In this document: positions 1 through 7,101 of the stretch, in pieces
Layout of the letters: each line of letters starts with the position of its first letter
How positions within the stretch are numbered: position 1 is the first letter of the stretch
From: Paludibacteraceae bacterium
Lineage (GTDB): Bacteria > Bacteroidota > Bacteroidia > Bacteroidales > Paludibacteraceae
NCBI GenBank assembly: GCA_017430235.1
Contig: JAFRNH010000048.1
Location: 1-49,815, forward strand
Length of the DNA: 49,815 bases
Direction of reading: 5' to 3'
Notes under the pieces: generated by a model
The model's input: only the letters and a program-made list of their open reading frames with translations
Told to the model about the DNA's origin: nothing
Database searches by the model: none
Translations under genes and position numbers: made by a program

Positions 1-357
1 GAACACATCGAATTCCGATCCGTTCTTTGTAGCATCCACAGTAGCATATACGATATTAGGATTGGCAGCATCCGTCAAAGAGACAGAGGTCAACTGATTA
101 CCAGACGTAGGATTATCAGCTTTTTCCAAATCAACATTAGAAACACTAAAGGTGATTTTATCTATCGATTCAGGAGAAGAAGAGATAACAATACGACTTC
201 TCTCTTTGCCAAAACTTACAGTGTCGATCATATTAAGATCCAATGCATCAACGCCATAAGATGTAGGCAATTGCACTGAATTTTGTGCAGAGGCAACATT
301 CATGGATAATAAGCATGTCACCAATAATAGGATTCTATTTATGAATATCTTTTTCAT
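1..357 (-). CDS. Secreted protein of unknown function, C-terminal part outside the window
   Basis: The start codon is the ATG complementary to 355-357 and the frame stays open for 119 codons to the window edge, so the C-terminus is missing. It begins MKKIFINRILLLVTCLLSMN and continues with NVASAQNS, a clear signal peptide ending in SAQ. After it comes a short module with the motif LDLNMIDTVSFGK, like the hydrophobic-D-T/S-hydrophobic-x-F motif in other secreted proteins of this window (49295-49815 has DIDTIHF). It lies 12 bases downstream of the CotH-like gene and is probably the third gene of that operon. The function cannot be told from this fragment; a multidomain extracellular protein with a C-terminal sorting domain is possible but unseen. 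Confidence 0.8.
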   Translation of the reverse strand, partial: MKKIFINRILLLVTCLLSMNVASAQNSVQLPTSYGVDALDLNMIDTVSFGKERSRIVISSSPESIDKITFSVSNVDLEKADNPTSGNQLTSVSLTDAANPNIVYATVDATKNGSEFDVF

Positions 358-369
358 GACAACGACTTT

Positions 370-1956
370 TTAAAAATTTTGTTTCATCCACTGCAAACGA
401 CCGATCAACCAATCAGAGATTTGCTGTTTTTTACTTTCAAACAACGGAGTAATAGTCTCCACATCATACTGACCTGCACCTAAACTATGCCAAACGGCCT
501 CGTTTCCAGATGCGCTCTCCACGATTTCTGCCGCACGATTGGACACTATCGATAAGATATCCGATTCATGACTAGAAAGATATTCTAATCTTTCCGTTAC
601 ATACGAACGGAAGGTATTATTCTTCAGCAATTGAGCAACAAACGAATTATCCTTTGACACCCAACCTTCAACATCATATTCATCTTCAGCACCAAATGTT
701 TTACTCTGTTCCCAAATTGGTCCCATGGCAATTGTTCCCTCAGAACTAACGGTCAAATAATCATCAGACATCAGTAGATTCTTATTCTTCATCCATTCTG
801 AGAAGACAAACCAATCAGCAAAGGACTTCAAATCTGCCACAGATGAAGAGATTGATCCTCCACTCCACAAGAGCGATTCAAAGTTTTTCAATTTTGCTTC
901 TGTACGTAATAAATAGGTGCCGGCAAAACCAGTCTCAGGGTCGCTCATCACATAGCGAATACCAGATTTAGCCATAACAAATGAATCATCACCATCTTTC
1001 TCTTCGCTTTCAGCCGAAATAACGCAACCATCCACTACTCTACCTTCACATACACGTATCTGTTCTGTTAGGAAGTAGGTACCTTCGTACTTTCCATTCA
1101 ACACCAGCTCTACTGGTTTTGAAGATGGAGTCCATCCGAAAGAGAAAAACTCTTTAGCCAAATCAAAACCGACTGTGGTTTTCAACAAAGATGGATCATG
1201 TTGAGACGATAACAACACCCAACGTTTTGCTTTAGGAAGAGACAACAAGGATTGTTTCTCTTTGAATTTCAACGTGTATGAATTTTTCAAACCAGTTTTA
1301 AAGTGAGAGCCTTTCCCCTTCACATTTACAGTCTGACTTGAACCATTAGCGACACTCACCTTCTGTTCCGACCATTCACTTGTAATGGAACCTCCTTCGA
1401 TGGAAACAATCGGAAGAGAAGAGCCCTTGATACTAACCTCATAAGTACGGACATCACCATTAAAGGCAACGACCTGAATCTTCACAGGTTTTGAAAAATC
1501 AACGGAAGCACCCTCCATGTATTTCTTTCCATCTATGAACACATAGGAACCAGAAGATTTTAGGTTTACTTTTAAACTTGAGAAGTTATTCAAATAAGGT
1601 ATGATGATTGTTGCAGAAGAACGATTACCCAGTTCCACAACGTAATCACTACTAAGTTTTGTATTATCAGACTGAAGGAGAGAAAGAGACTGAAGCACAT
1701 TGAAACTTTGTTTCTTATCAGCACCATTCAGTTGAATTTGAGATTCTTGAATAACCTGCGGGAATGTCAACGACTCTGATTCTGTAGGTATTGACAATAC
1801 CATCTTATGAGACGTCATGTTGTCGACCATCGTGTCCACCAGATTTGTGGGGAATGAGCGAGAACTTCCGTCTTTATAATCCACTCTGATATTATCTTGC
1901 GCAAACATGTTAATTGACAACAAACCTACGCAAGACAAGATATAATGCTTGTTCAT
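370..1956 (-). CDS. CotH kinase-like secreted protein
   Basis: A 528-residue protein with a signal peptide (MNKHYILSCVGLLSINMFAQ). Residues about 185-470 resemble the CotH family (spore-coat protein kinases, widespread as secreted proteins in Bacteroidota): KNSYTLKFKEK, then KRWVLLSSQHDPSLLKT, then VELVLNGKYEGTYFLTEQI. The first about 180 residues hold an N-terminal module (IRVDYKDGSSRSF) and a beta-rich region. The family normally ends its core with W-D-x-D before F-G; here the matching site reads IWEQSKTFG, so the acidic metal-ligand positions look altered. There is no sorting domain at the C-terminus. It overlaps the upstream sorting-domain gene by 4 bases, so the two are translationally coupled. 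Family assignment is confident; kinase activity is doubtful. Confidence 0.82.
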   Translation of the reverse strand: MNKHYILSCVGLLSINMFAQDNIRVDYKDGSSRSFPTNLVDTMVDNMTSHKMVLSIPTESESLTFPQVIQESQIQLNGADKKQSFNVLQSLSLLQSDNTKLSSDYVVELGNRSSATIIIPYLNNFSSLKVNLKSSGSYVFIDGKKYMEGASVDFSKPVKIQVVAFNGDVRTYEVSIKGSSLPIVSIEGGSITSEWSEQKVSVANGSSQTVNVKGKGSHFKTGLKNSYTLKFKEKQSLLSLPKAKRWVLLSSQHDPSLLKTTVGFDLAKEFFSFGWTPSSKPVELVLNGKYEGTYFLTEQIRVCEGRVVDGCVISAESEEKDGDDSFVMAKSGIRYVMSDPETGFAGTYLLRTEAKLKNFESLLWSGGSISSSVADLKSFADWFVFSEWMKNKNLLMSDDYLTVSSEGTIAMGPIWEQSKTFGAEDEYDVEGWVSKDNSFVAQLLKNNTFRSYVTERLEYLSSHESDILSIVSNRAAEIVESASGNEAVWHSLGAGQYDVETITPLFESKKQQISDWLIGRLQWMKQNF

Positions 1957-2444
1957 TGCTTTATGATTTTAAACGATTGTTGATTAACTTTCACAAAATA
2001 ACTTCCTGTTGGAAGATTAGAGAGATCAATGTAAACAGAATCTACATCGAACGATACAGGTTGGGAAATTATCTTTCCTGTCATATCACATAATATTACG
2101 GTAGCGTCTTTTCCTACATGTGTAATATAAACACCCTCCACTGTTGGATTCGGATAACATGAAACCTTATCAGAAGATGACTCTGACAGCGACACTGACA
2201 AATCAGTCTTGAAATAAGCTTTCACCACTGTAGAAATTTGGAACTCAGCACTTGTGGTAGAAGAAGAGAGCTTAAGCGACTGTCCTTCTATCCAATACTT
2301 CGGATTGTCTTTCAAAGCAAAGATCACCTCACTGTTCGTGGGATTGTTCACTTCGACAACCAAGACATTTACCGCATTTGCATAAAGAGGCATGAGCAAT
2401 AGCAACATGCACATAAAACCTTTCAAACTGCTTTTGTAATACAT
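1953..2444 (-). CDS. Small secreted protein with T9SS type A sorting domain
   Basis: A 163-residue protein with a signal peptide (ends about YANA), a short beta-rich middle (VNVLVVEVNNPTNSEVIFAL) and a C-terminal T9SS sorting domain of about 70 residues with the usual marks: CYPNPTVEGVYI, a central VILCDMTGKII and the ending LPTGSYFVKVNQQSFKIIKQ. Such domains direct export through the type IX system and anchoring at the surface. It is the first gene of the leftward operon and overlaps the CotH-like gene by ATGA. Its length and layout match the small protein at 48807-49298. The specific function is unknown. Confidence 0.85.
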   Translation of the reverse strand: MYYKSSLKGFMCMLLLLMPLYANAVNVLVVEVNNPTNSEVIFALKDNPKYWIEGQSLKLSSSTTSAEFQISTVVKAYFKTDLSVSLSESSSDKVSCYPNPTVEGVYITHVGKDATVILCDMTGKIISQPVSFDVDSVYIDLSNLPTGSYFVKVNQQSFKIIKQ

Positions 2445-2466
2445 GGTCTTAAATTTAATTTATCTC

Positions 2467-2485
2467 AGAAGAATATAATTCTTCT
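2467..2485. repeat. Inverted repeat in the CotH operon leader
   Basis: AGAAGAAT (2467-2474), spacer ATA, then ATTCTTCT (2478-2485): a perfect 8-base inverted repeat. It lies within the roughly 130-base untranslated leader between the predicted promoter (2579-2609) and the start codon at 2444. It could be a hairpin or an operator. Confidence 0.4.
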
Positions 2486-2578
2486 TTATAATAATGATTT
2501 TAACTCTTAATTAGGGGATGCCACTCTACTGAATATAAACATCTCACAAATAAAAATCTTGTCCAATCTCGTCACGGG

Positions 2579-2609
2579 CAAAGATAGAACTTGTTTTTGA
2601 AAAGACAAA
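2579..2609 (-). promoter_or_regulatory. Bacteroides-type promoter for the CotH operon
   Basis: On the minus strand TTTG (complement of 2606-2609) is followed after 19 bases by TATCTTTG (complement of 2579-2586). This fits the Bacteroidota consensus TTTG-N19-21-TAnnTTTG exactly. The predicted start of transcription is about 2572, giving a leader of roughly 130 bases. Confidence 0.65.
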
Positions 2610-2663
2610 AAAAAGTTTCAAAAAAAAACATGACATTCTATTTACCAAACAATAAAAATGGGT

Positions 2664-3830
2664 TTAATCCACAGTCATCCCAGCCATAGAGAGAGACTCG
2701 TCCGATAGATAGGTCAGTGGCAGATAGCCTTGCTTCACCCTCCCCTTTTCTATTATCAACGGATGATTCTTTTGCATAGTAGTATGAAAAGAGTGTAATG
2801 CCTCATGCGATGGAAAAGAGTTGACAAAAAAATTACCTCGACAGTCAGGAGCCACATACCGCTCGTACAAAACATGAGAGACGACACCCATGTTCATACG
2901 CAAATTGACCTCTACACAAGGATGCAAATAATGGCCTCCCTCCTCTTCTATCACCATCATATCCACACCGAAACATCCCTTATAATAAGGCGCCACACGT
3001 TTCGTAAAGTAGGCACACAGAGACTCAATCAACCCCTTTATCAATGATTGTTCCACATATTGTGTCAATTGCGCTTCCATCCACTCATCGGAAGCCAACA
3101 GATTTCCCTTATACTTTCCGTTATCTGTTTGGAAAAAAGAATACCCGAGGAAAGATACTTGTCCGTTCTCACTGCAGAACTCCATTGCAAAATCCATCAC
3201 TTTATTGTAGGCTTTCTCCCCCATCACGAATCCCTGCTTCTCCACCAAATTCTCGAACCATCTTTTCATTACGGATGGTGATTCATTCTCCATCCAGCAC
3301 AATCCCTTTCCACTACTCGACCAAGGCGCCTTACAAACCACACGACCGTGTGATTGCACAAAAGATTGCGTCTCTTCCCATGACGTCAGGATAACTGGCG
3401 TGACAAATGAAGGAGACAATATATTATCCTTTATATACGGAAGGGATAAGACCTCGCGAGTGCTTGTTCGAGAAGACAACTCACGAAATTTCACACAATC
3501 GACAATCTGCCGGGAAGCACTCTCTTTCTTCCATCTATTATATAATGAATAGTTCCACCCCCACGGAGAGAGGATATCAGAAGGAACGGACTGCCTTTTA
3601 TACTCCTCCCACGAGAGCCAAGTCACGTCGACCGACAATTTTTCTCGCACCTCTCTCATCCAATCAGTCGGCACAACCGTACGCGTCAACACCCAATCAG
3701 AAGGATTGGCATACCACAACGGCAACAATGAAAGATCCTCCGAGAACCGAAGAATGGCTTTCGGAGGATTATAAACTTTTTCACCCACAGAAAGGGCGAG
3801 GTCACTTTCAGGATTAAAAATATGATACAT
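2664..3830 (-). CDS. ATP-grasp-like protein of unknown function
   Basis: A 388-residue cytoplasmic protein with no signal peptide, starting MYHIFNPESDLALSVGEK. The central and C-terminal parts look like an ATP-grasp fold: RVVCKAPWSSSGKGL (lysine and glycine-rich nucleotide loop), CFGVDMMVIEEE, and HPCVEVNLRMNMGVVSH, where E-x-N is the usual magnesium-binding pair. ATP-grasp enzymes join a carboxylate to an amine or thiol through an acyl phosphate, but the substrate cannot be told. It stands alone: the next genes are a divergent-in-function operon on the left and a YtxH-like gene 90 bases upstream. The fold call is fairly good; any specific reaction would be a guess. Confidence 0.65.
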   Translation of the reverse strand: MYHIFNPESDLALSVGEKVYNPPKAILRFSEDLSLLPLWYANPSDWVLTRTVVPTDWMREVREKLSVDVTWLSWEEYKRQSVPSDILSPWGWNYSLYNRWKKESASRQIVDCVKFRELSSRTSTREVLSLPYIKDNILSPSFVTPVILTSWEETQSFVQSHGRVVCKAPWSSSGKGLCWMENESPSVMKRWFENLVEKQGFVMGEKAYNKVMDFAMEFCSENGQVSFLGYSFFQTDNGKYKGNLLASDEWMEAQLTQYVEQSLIKGLIESLCAYFTKRVAPYYKGCFGVDMMVIEEEGGHYLHPCVEVNLRMNMGVVSHVLYERYVAPDCRGNFFVNSFPSHEALHSFHTTMQKNHPLIIEKGRVKQGYLPLTYLSDESLSMAGMTVD

Positions 3831-3920
3831 CTTTTTCTACTCCCTCAACGCGAACAAAGCACTCATGCTTTGCCTCTAACATCATCTATTATTTCACCAC
3901 CCACCAAAAGGTGCAATACG

Positions 3921-4121
3921 TCATACACCTTCTGGATCTGATTCCGATTCTTGATAATCCGATAAGGTCTCATCAATCTTCGTTTTAATCTCACTCTTCA
4001 GCTTATCCACCTCATTCAACACCTTCTTACAAGTTTCTTTACCCTTGTCCGTACCCAATAGATAAGCACCAACCAAAGCAACAGCAGCGCCGAACACTGC
4101 ACCTTTAAGAAAATTGTCCAT
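3921..4121 (-). CDS. YtxH-like small membrane-anchored protein
   Basis: A 66-residue protein. Residues 5-23 form one hydrophobic, glycine- and alanine-rich segment (LKGAVFGAAVALVGAYLLG), followed by TDKGKETCKKVL and a charged helix (VDKLKSEIKTKIDETLSDYQ) with an acidic tail. This is the layout of YtxH-domain proteins, which are linked to stress and envelope functions but lack a defined activity. A good -7 element (TAGATTTG, complement of 4215-4222) lies about 95 bases upstream. Start and length are typical. Confidence 0.75.
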   Translation of the reverse strand: MDNFLKGAVFGAAVALVGAYLLGTDKGKETCKKVLNEVDKLKSEIKTKIDETLSDYQESESDPEGV

Positions 4122-4214
4122 AATACGTCAAATTTTAAATTGTAAGTTGTAATAAGTTGTTAGTTGTAGGAAAGAGACGGGCTCTTAAAATCTAGTCACC
4201 CATATCTTTCGATG

Positions 4215-4222
4215 CAAATCTA
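4215..4222 (-). promoter_or_regulatory. -7 element upstream of the YtxH-like gene
   Basis: The minus strand reads TAGATTTG, a perfect match to TAnnTTTG. No clear TTTG was found 19-21 bases further upstream. Confidence 0.4.
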
Positions 4223-4304
4223 TCATTTTATTTGATGAAAAAAAGGAAAGAGAGCACTTTTTTAGTCATTCACACTATTTTTTACATATTTATACAAATT
4301 TTTA

Positions 4305-4390
4305 TGCATTTACTTTTGCATATTTATTCTTTATTTATGCATATATACACTAATTTAATATTTTTTAACTAAATTTTCTGCATATTTATT
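4305..4390. promoter_or_regulatory. Cluster of TGCAT motifs, possible operators
   Basis: Four TGCAT motifs occur at 4305-4309, 4317-4321, 4338-4342 and 4379-4383. The 12-base word TGCATATTTATT is exactly repeated at 4317-4328 and 4379-4390. The second copy overlaps the -33 box (4389-4392) of the promoter of the small-ORF operon. This layout suits a repressor site. The regulator is unknown; resemblance to AT-rich arginine-repressor boxes is only superficial. Confidence 0.35.
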
Positions 4391-4420
4391 TGGATATATA
4401 AAATTTAGTGGCTATATTTG
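4389..4420 (+). promoter_or_regulatory. Strong Bacteroides-type promoter for the small-ORF operon
   Basis: TTTG at 4389-4392, a 20-base spacer, then TATATTTG at 4413-4420: both elements match the Bacteroidota consensus. Transcription should begin near 4427, about 55 bases before the first small ORF. With the terminator at 4778-4820 it defines a transcript of roughly 390 bases. Confidence 0.7.
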
Positions 4421-4481
4421 CTATGTGATTCAGAGAGAGAGTCACCAAAATGAATTATTAACGTATAAAATTTGTATAATT

Positions 4482-4565
4482 ATGATAGTAGCATTATTTT
4501 CCACAGTGATTTTAGGTTCTTTCGCAGCAAAAGTTTATATGGAAGTTTCTGCATTGAAAGACTAA
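4482..4565 (+). CDS. 27-residue single-pass membrane mini-protein (copy 1)
   Basis: ATG to TAA, encoding a 27-residue peptide beginning MIVALFSTVILGSF and ending KVYMEVSALKD. The first about 16 residues are hydrophobic (one membrane helix) and the tail is polar. A second peptide of the same length and layout lies 49 bases downstream, sharing KVYME with only conservative changes around it. A strong promoter sits just upstream. The paralogy, similar length and transcript boundaries argue that it is translated. No known family is recognised; tiny single-helix proteins often act as subunits of membrane complexes, which is only an analogy. Confidence 0.6.
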   Translation: MIVALFSTVILGSFAAKVYMEVSALKD

Positions 4566-4614
4566 GAAAAGTTTTAGACAAAACAAGTGTTTAACCTTTT
4601 AAATTTTTACGATT

Positions 4615-4698
4615 ATGACAATAGCAATTATTTTAGCATCAGTATTTGTAATCTCATTTTCAACTAAAGTATACATGGAATTGGAAGCCATGAAGTGA
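4615..4698 (+). CDS. 27-residue single-pass membrane mini-protein (copy 2)
   Basis: ATG to TGA, 27 residues, beginning MTIAIILASVFVISF and ending KVYMELEAMK. Shifted by one residue it aligns with the preceding mini-protein: hydrophobic helix, S/A-T/A-KVYME, then V/L-x-A-L/M-K. The DNA of the two differs clearly, including at third codon positions, while the tail is kept, which suggests selection on the peptide. It belongs to the same predicted transcript. The role is unknown. Confidence 0.6.
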   Translation: MTIAIILASVFVISFSTKVYMELEAMK

Positions 4699-4721
4699 TT
4701 AACCCTTTAAAACAAAAAGAA

Positions 4722-4778
4722 ATGAACAGAAACAAACAAATACATAATCGACGACGGAGATATCCGATCAAACAGTGA
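4722..4778 (+). CDS. Possible 18-residue arginine-rich peptide
   Basis: ATG to TGA encoding MNRNKQIHNRRRRYPIKQ, with four consecutive arginine codons (CGA CGA CGG AGA). The stop codon touches the terminator hairpin that begins at about 4778. A run of one amino acid before a terminator recalls attenuation leader peptides, but no plus-strand biosynthetic gene follows. It may be a real basic peptide, a sensor of arginine supply or a chance ORF. Confidence 0.3.
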   Translation: MNRNKQIHNRRRRYPIKQ

Positions 4779-4820
4779 AAAGCCTCATTGATTTCAGAAG
4801 AAAACATTGAGGCTTTTTTA
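4778..4820. terminator. Terminator after the small-ORF operon, shared with trkA
   Basis: AAGCCTCA (4780-4787) pairs with TGAGGCTT (4808-4815), followed by a T-run on the plus strand; the loop of about 20 bases is long. It ends the small-ORF transcript and, lying between convergent units, may also end trkA transcription on the minus strand, where the T-run is shorter. Confidence 0.65.
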
Positions 4821-4882
4821 TTTCCATATAAATCCGACAACCAGCTGAACTAAATGTCAGTTGATAACCTTAACAAAGAGAT

Positions 4883-6214
4883 CTAATTGAACAAACCATC
4901 CAATTTATGGAAACAGGAGGACAAGCAGAAAACAATCACATCATCACCTGTTTGTATTTGTGTTTGACCATTGGCGATAAATCCGACACCATTTCTCACC
5001 ACTCCACCAATAAACAAATCATTTGGCAGTTTCACATCCATGATGCGGCCCTTTGTGATCGGCGACCCTTCCTTTGGAGTCAGTTCGACCACTTCTGCAT
5101 CCACATGCGTCAAGCACTTCACATTATGGACGTCGGCATCCAATGTATATTGGTAGATATAACTTGCGGCCAACAATTTTTTATTGATAACAGTTCCGAT
5201 ATCCAAACTTTCAGCCAATTGGATATAGTCGACATTTTCAATCTCCGCAATCGTCTTCTTCAATCCAAATCGTTTTGCAGCAATACATGCCAAAATGTTC
5301 GCCTCTGAGTTATCAGACAGGGCAACAAACGCATCCATCTCAGCGATATTCTCATCACGAAGAACGTCCAAGTCACTAGCATCCACATTTAAAATCATCG
5401 CATTGTCCGTCTTCTCCATCAGATTGGTCACCTTCAACTTGTCACGTTCCAACACTTTCACATCTACGTTATCAGGCATACTTTCGATTGTTTTCATTGT
5501 GATATTACCACCACCAACGATCATCAAATCCTTCACTTGGATAACTTCCTTACCCGCCTGCATACGCACATCAGGTATGTAATCCTTCGTCGTGATAAAG
5601 TAAACAATGTCATTTGCTTTTATTTCATCCGAACCTTTAGGTATTATCGTTTCTGAATTTCGTCGAATGGCAACCACACGATAGAACTCACTATTTTTCA
5701 AATCCATCAGTTTCTGATTAAGGATTGGCGCATTGGCACGTATCTTCATACCAATCAATGTTAATGCTCCATTCGAGAACTCCATCCACTGACGCACCCA
5801 ATTCATCTTTATAGACGAAGTAATCTCCTTGGCCGCCAACAATTCTGGATAAATCAAGGCATCGATTCCTAAATCATTAAAAAACTTTTGGTTCTCCTCT
5901 AACAAATACTCATAATTATTAATACGAGCAACTGTTTTCTTCGCGCCCAACTTGTGCGCTAAAATACATGATGTAATATTGCGACTTTCTATTGGTGTGA
6001 CACCGATAAACAGGTCTGCATCCTTTGCCCCAGCCTCTTTCAAATCTTGAATGGCAGTACAGATTCCCTGTACAGCAATCAAATCATATAATTTTTCGAT
6101 ATTCTGTACTTTCTCCCGGTCCTCTTCTATCACTACGATATCGTGATTTTCTCGAGAAAGCATTTTTGCCAAGTGAGTACCAACCTCACCCGCACCTGCA
6201 ATAACAATTTTCAT
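4883..6214 (-). CDS. trkA: Trk potassium uptake protein TrkA, NAD-binding regulatory subunit
   Basis: A 443-residue cytoplasmic protein made of two RCK modules. The first Rossmann domain starts at once with MKIVIAGAGEVGTHLAKML (GxGxxG) and VVIEEDREKV; a TrkA-C domain follows at about 140-225. The second half repeats this: LMIVGGGNITMKTIESM, then a second TrkA-C domain (about 365-443). The length equals that of classical TrkA. It binds NAD(H) and gates the membrane channel subunit TrkH, which is not in this window. A minus-strand -7 element (TATTTTTG, complement of 6238-6245) lies in the short divergent region shared with the PAP2 gene. Confidence 0.93.
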   Translation of the reverse strand: MKIVIAGAGEVGTHLAKMLSRENHDIVVIEEDREKVQNIEKLYDLIAVQGICTAIQDLKEAGAKDADLFIGVTPIESRNITSCILAHKLGAKKTVARINNYEYLLEENQKFFNDLGIDALIYPELLAAKEITSSIKMNWVRQWMEFSNGALTLIGMKIRANAPILNQKLMDLKNSEFYRVVAIRRNSETIIPKGSDEIKANDIVYFITTKDYIPDVRMQAGKEVIQVKDLMIVGGGNITMKTIESMPDNVDVKVLERDKLKVTNLMEKTDNAMILNVDASDLDVLRDENIAEMDAFVALSDNSEANILACIAAKRFGLKKTIAEIENVDYIQLAESLDIGTVINKKLLAASYIYQYTLDADVHNVKCLTHVDAEVVELTPKEGSPITKGRIMDVKLPNDLFIGGVVRNGVGFIANGQTQIQTGDDVIVFCLSSCFHKLDGLFN

Positions 6215-6253
6215 AATTAATATTTCTTATTCGGGTACAAAAATAATGTAACT

Positions 6254-6285
6254 TTTGTAAATTTGCGAGTATCTGTATACCTTTG
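6254..6285 (+). promoter_or_regulatory. Bacteroides-type promoter for the PAP2 gene
   Basis: TTTG at 6254-6257, a 20-base spacer, then TACCTTTG at 6278-6285; both match the consensus. The start codon is at 6312, so the leader is about 20 bases. Confidence 0.65.
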
Positions 6286-6311
6286 TTTAGAAAATTATAA
6301 TAAATAGCAGT

Positions 6312-7007
6312 ATGACAGAAATTCTCCAAGCATACGACAGAGAAGTGATGACCCTTTTAAATATGGGCGATTCACACACTGTTGGATCCGATTTATTCTT
6401 TTGGATGGTCTCCCAAATATTAGTTTGGTTACCCGTCTTCGTTATGTTCATATACGCATTATTCAAAAACAAAAGAAAAGAGTTTTTCGTACTCGTCGGA
6501 TTGGTTGCCATCGTCTTCCTTTTATGTGATCAAATCTCCGCATCATTGTTAAAGCCTCTTTTTGCAAGGCCACGTCCTAGTCACGATTCAATCATAGAAG
6601 GCGTTTTGCAATACGTATACGGATACAGAGGGGGTGCCTACGGATTCCCTTCATCTCATGCCACCAACGGATTTGGCTTTGCCGTATTCAGTTGTCTGCT
6701 ATTCAGATACAAACCCTATACAATATGCACCATATTGTGGGCCATTTTGTTTTCCTATTCTCGCATATACTTAGGTGTTCATTTTCCTGGAGACATTCTT
6801 GTAGGCTCTCTATTGGGCATCGGATTAGGTTTCTTTTGCTATTGGTTGTATAAGAAATATCAGGAACGGCATAGTTTCTACTATAGTTCCTCCTCCTCAA
6901 TCGAATGTACCTCCACGGGTTATAAGAAACGTGACATCATCCGTATCATCATAGCTCTTTTCACGGTTCTTTTCACCTTGTTATGCGTAAGCTTACAGAT
7001 TCGATAA
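6312..7007 (+). CDS. PAP2-family membrane phosphatase
   Basis: A 231-residue polytopic membrane protein with the three-part signature of type 2 phosphatidic acid phosphatases: KPLFARPRPS (K-x6-RP), YGFPSSHATN (PSxH) and SRIYLGVHFPGD (S-R-x5-H-x3-D). Five or so hydrophobic segments surround these motifs, which face the periplasm in this family. Likely substrates are lipid phosphates such as undecaprenyl pyrophosphate, phosphatidylglycerol phosphate or lipid A; the sequence does not decide. It is transcribed divergently from trkA and followed by a palindromic repeat (7043-7070) that can serve as terminator. Confidence 0.9.
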   Translation: MTEILQAYDREVMTLLNMGDSHTVGSDLFFWMVSQILVWLPVFVMFIYALFKNKRKEFFVLVGLVAIVFLLCDQISASLLKPLFARPRPSHDSIIEGVLQYVYGYRGGAYGFPSSHATNGFGFAVFSCLLFRYKPYTICTILWAILFSYSRIYLGVHFPGDILVGSLLGIGLGFFCYWLYKKYQERHSFYYSSSSSIECTSTGYKKRDIIRIIIALFTVLFTLLCVSLQIR

Positions 7008-7042
7008 TATTGCGGTAATTTGTTGTCCGTCATTATGGTACC

Positions 7043-7070
7043 GTAGAGACGCACGTCCGTGCGTCTCTAC
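7043..7070. repeat. Palindromic repeat, copy 1 (GTAGAGACGC family)
   Basis: A 13-base arm starting GTAGAGACGCACG, a two-base centre TC, and the reverse-complement arm ending CGTCTCTAC. Two related palindromes lie at 7929-7954 and 40486-40515. The position between the convergent PAP2 and SDR genes suits a transcription stop for either strand, although the flanking T-run is weak. Confidence 0.85.
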
Positions 7071-7101
7071 AGATTATACAAAATGGATTATAAAATCCAC
7101 C

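Noticed and set aside
370-2444. A single CotH protein with sorting domain split by a frameshift
   Set aside because: Both ORFs have their own signal peptide, and the sorting domain is at the end of the upstream gene, so they are two coupled genes.
3044-3817. Plus-strand ORFs of 60-136 codons opposite the ATP-grasp gene
   Set aside because: They have no signal peptide, domain or promoter and are explained as the opposite strand of a coherent coding region.
4722-4820. Arginine attenuator controlling a downstream biosynthetic gene
   Set aside because: No plus-strand gene follows until the PAP2 gene at 6312, which has its own full promoter; trkA in between is on the other strand.
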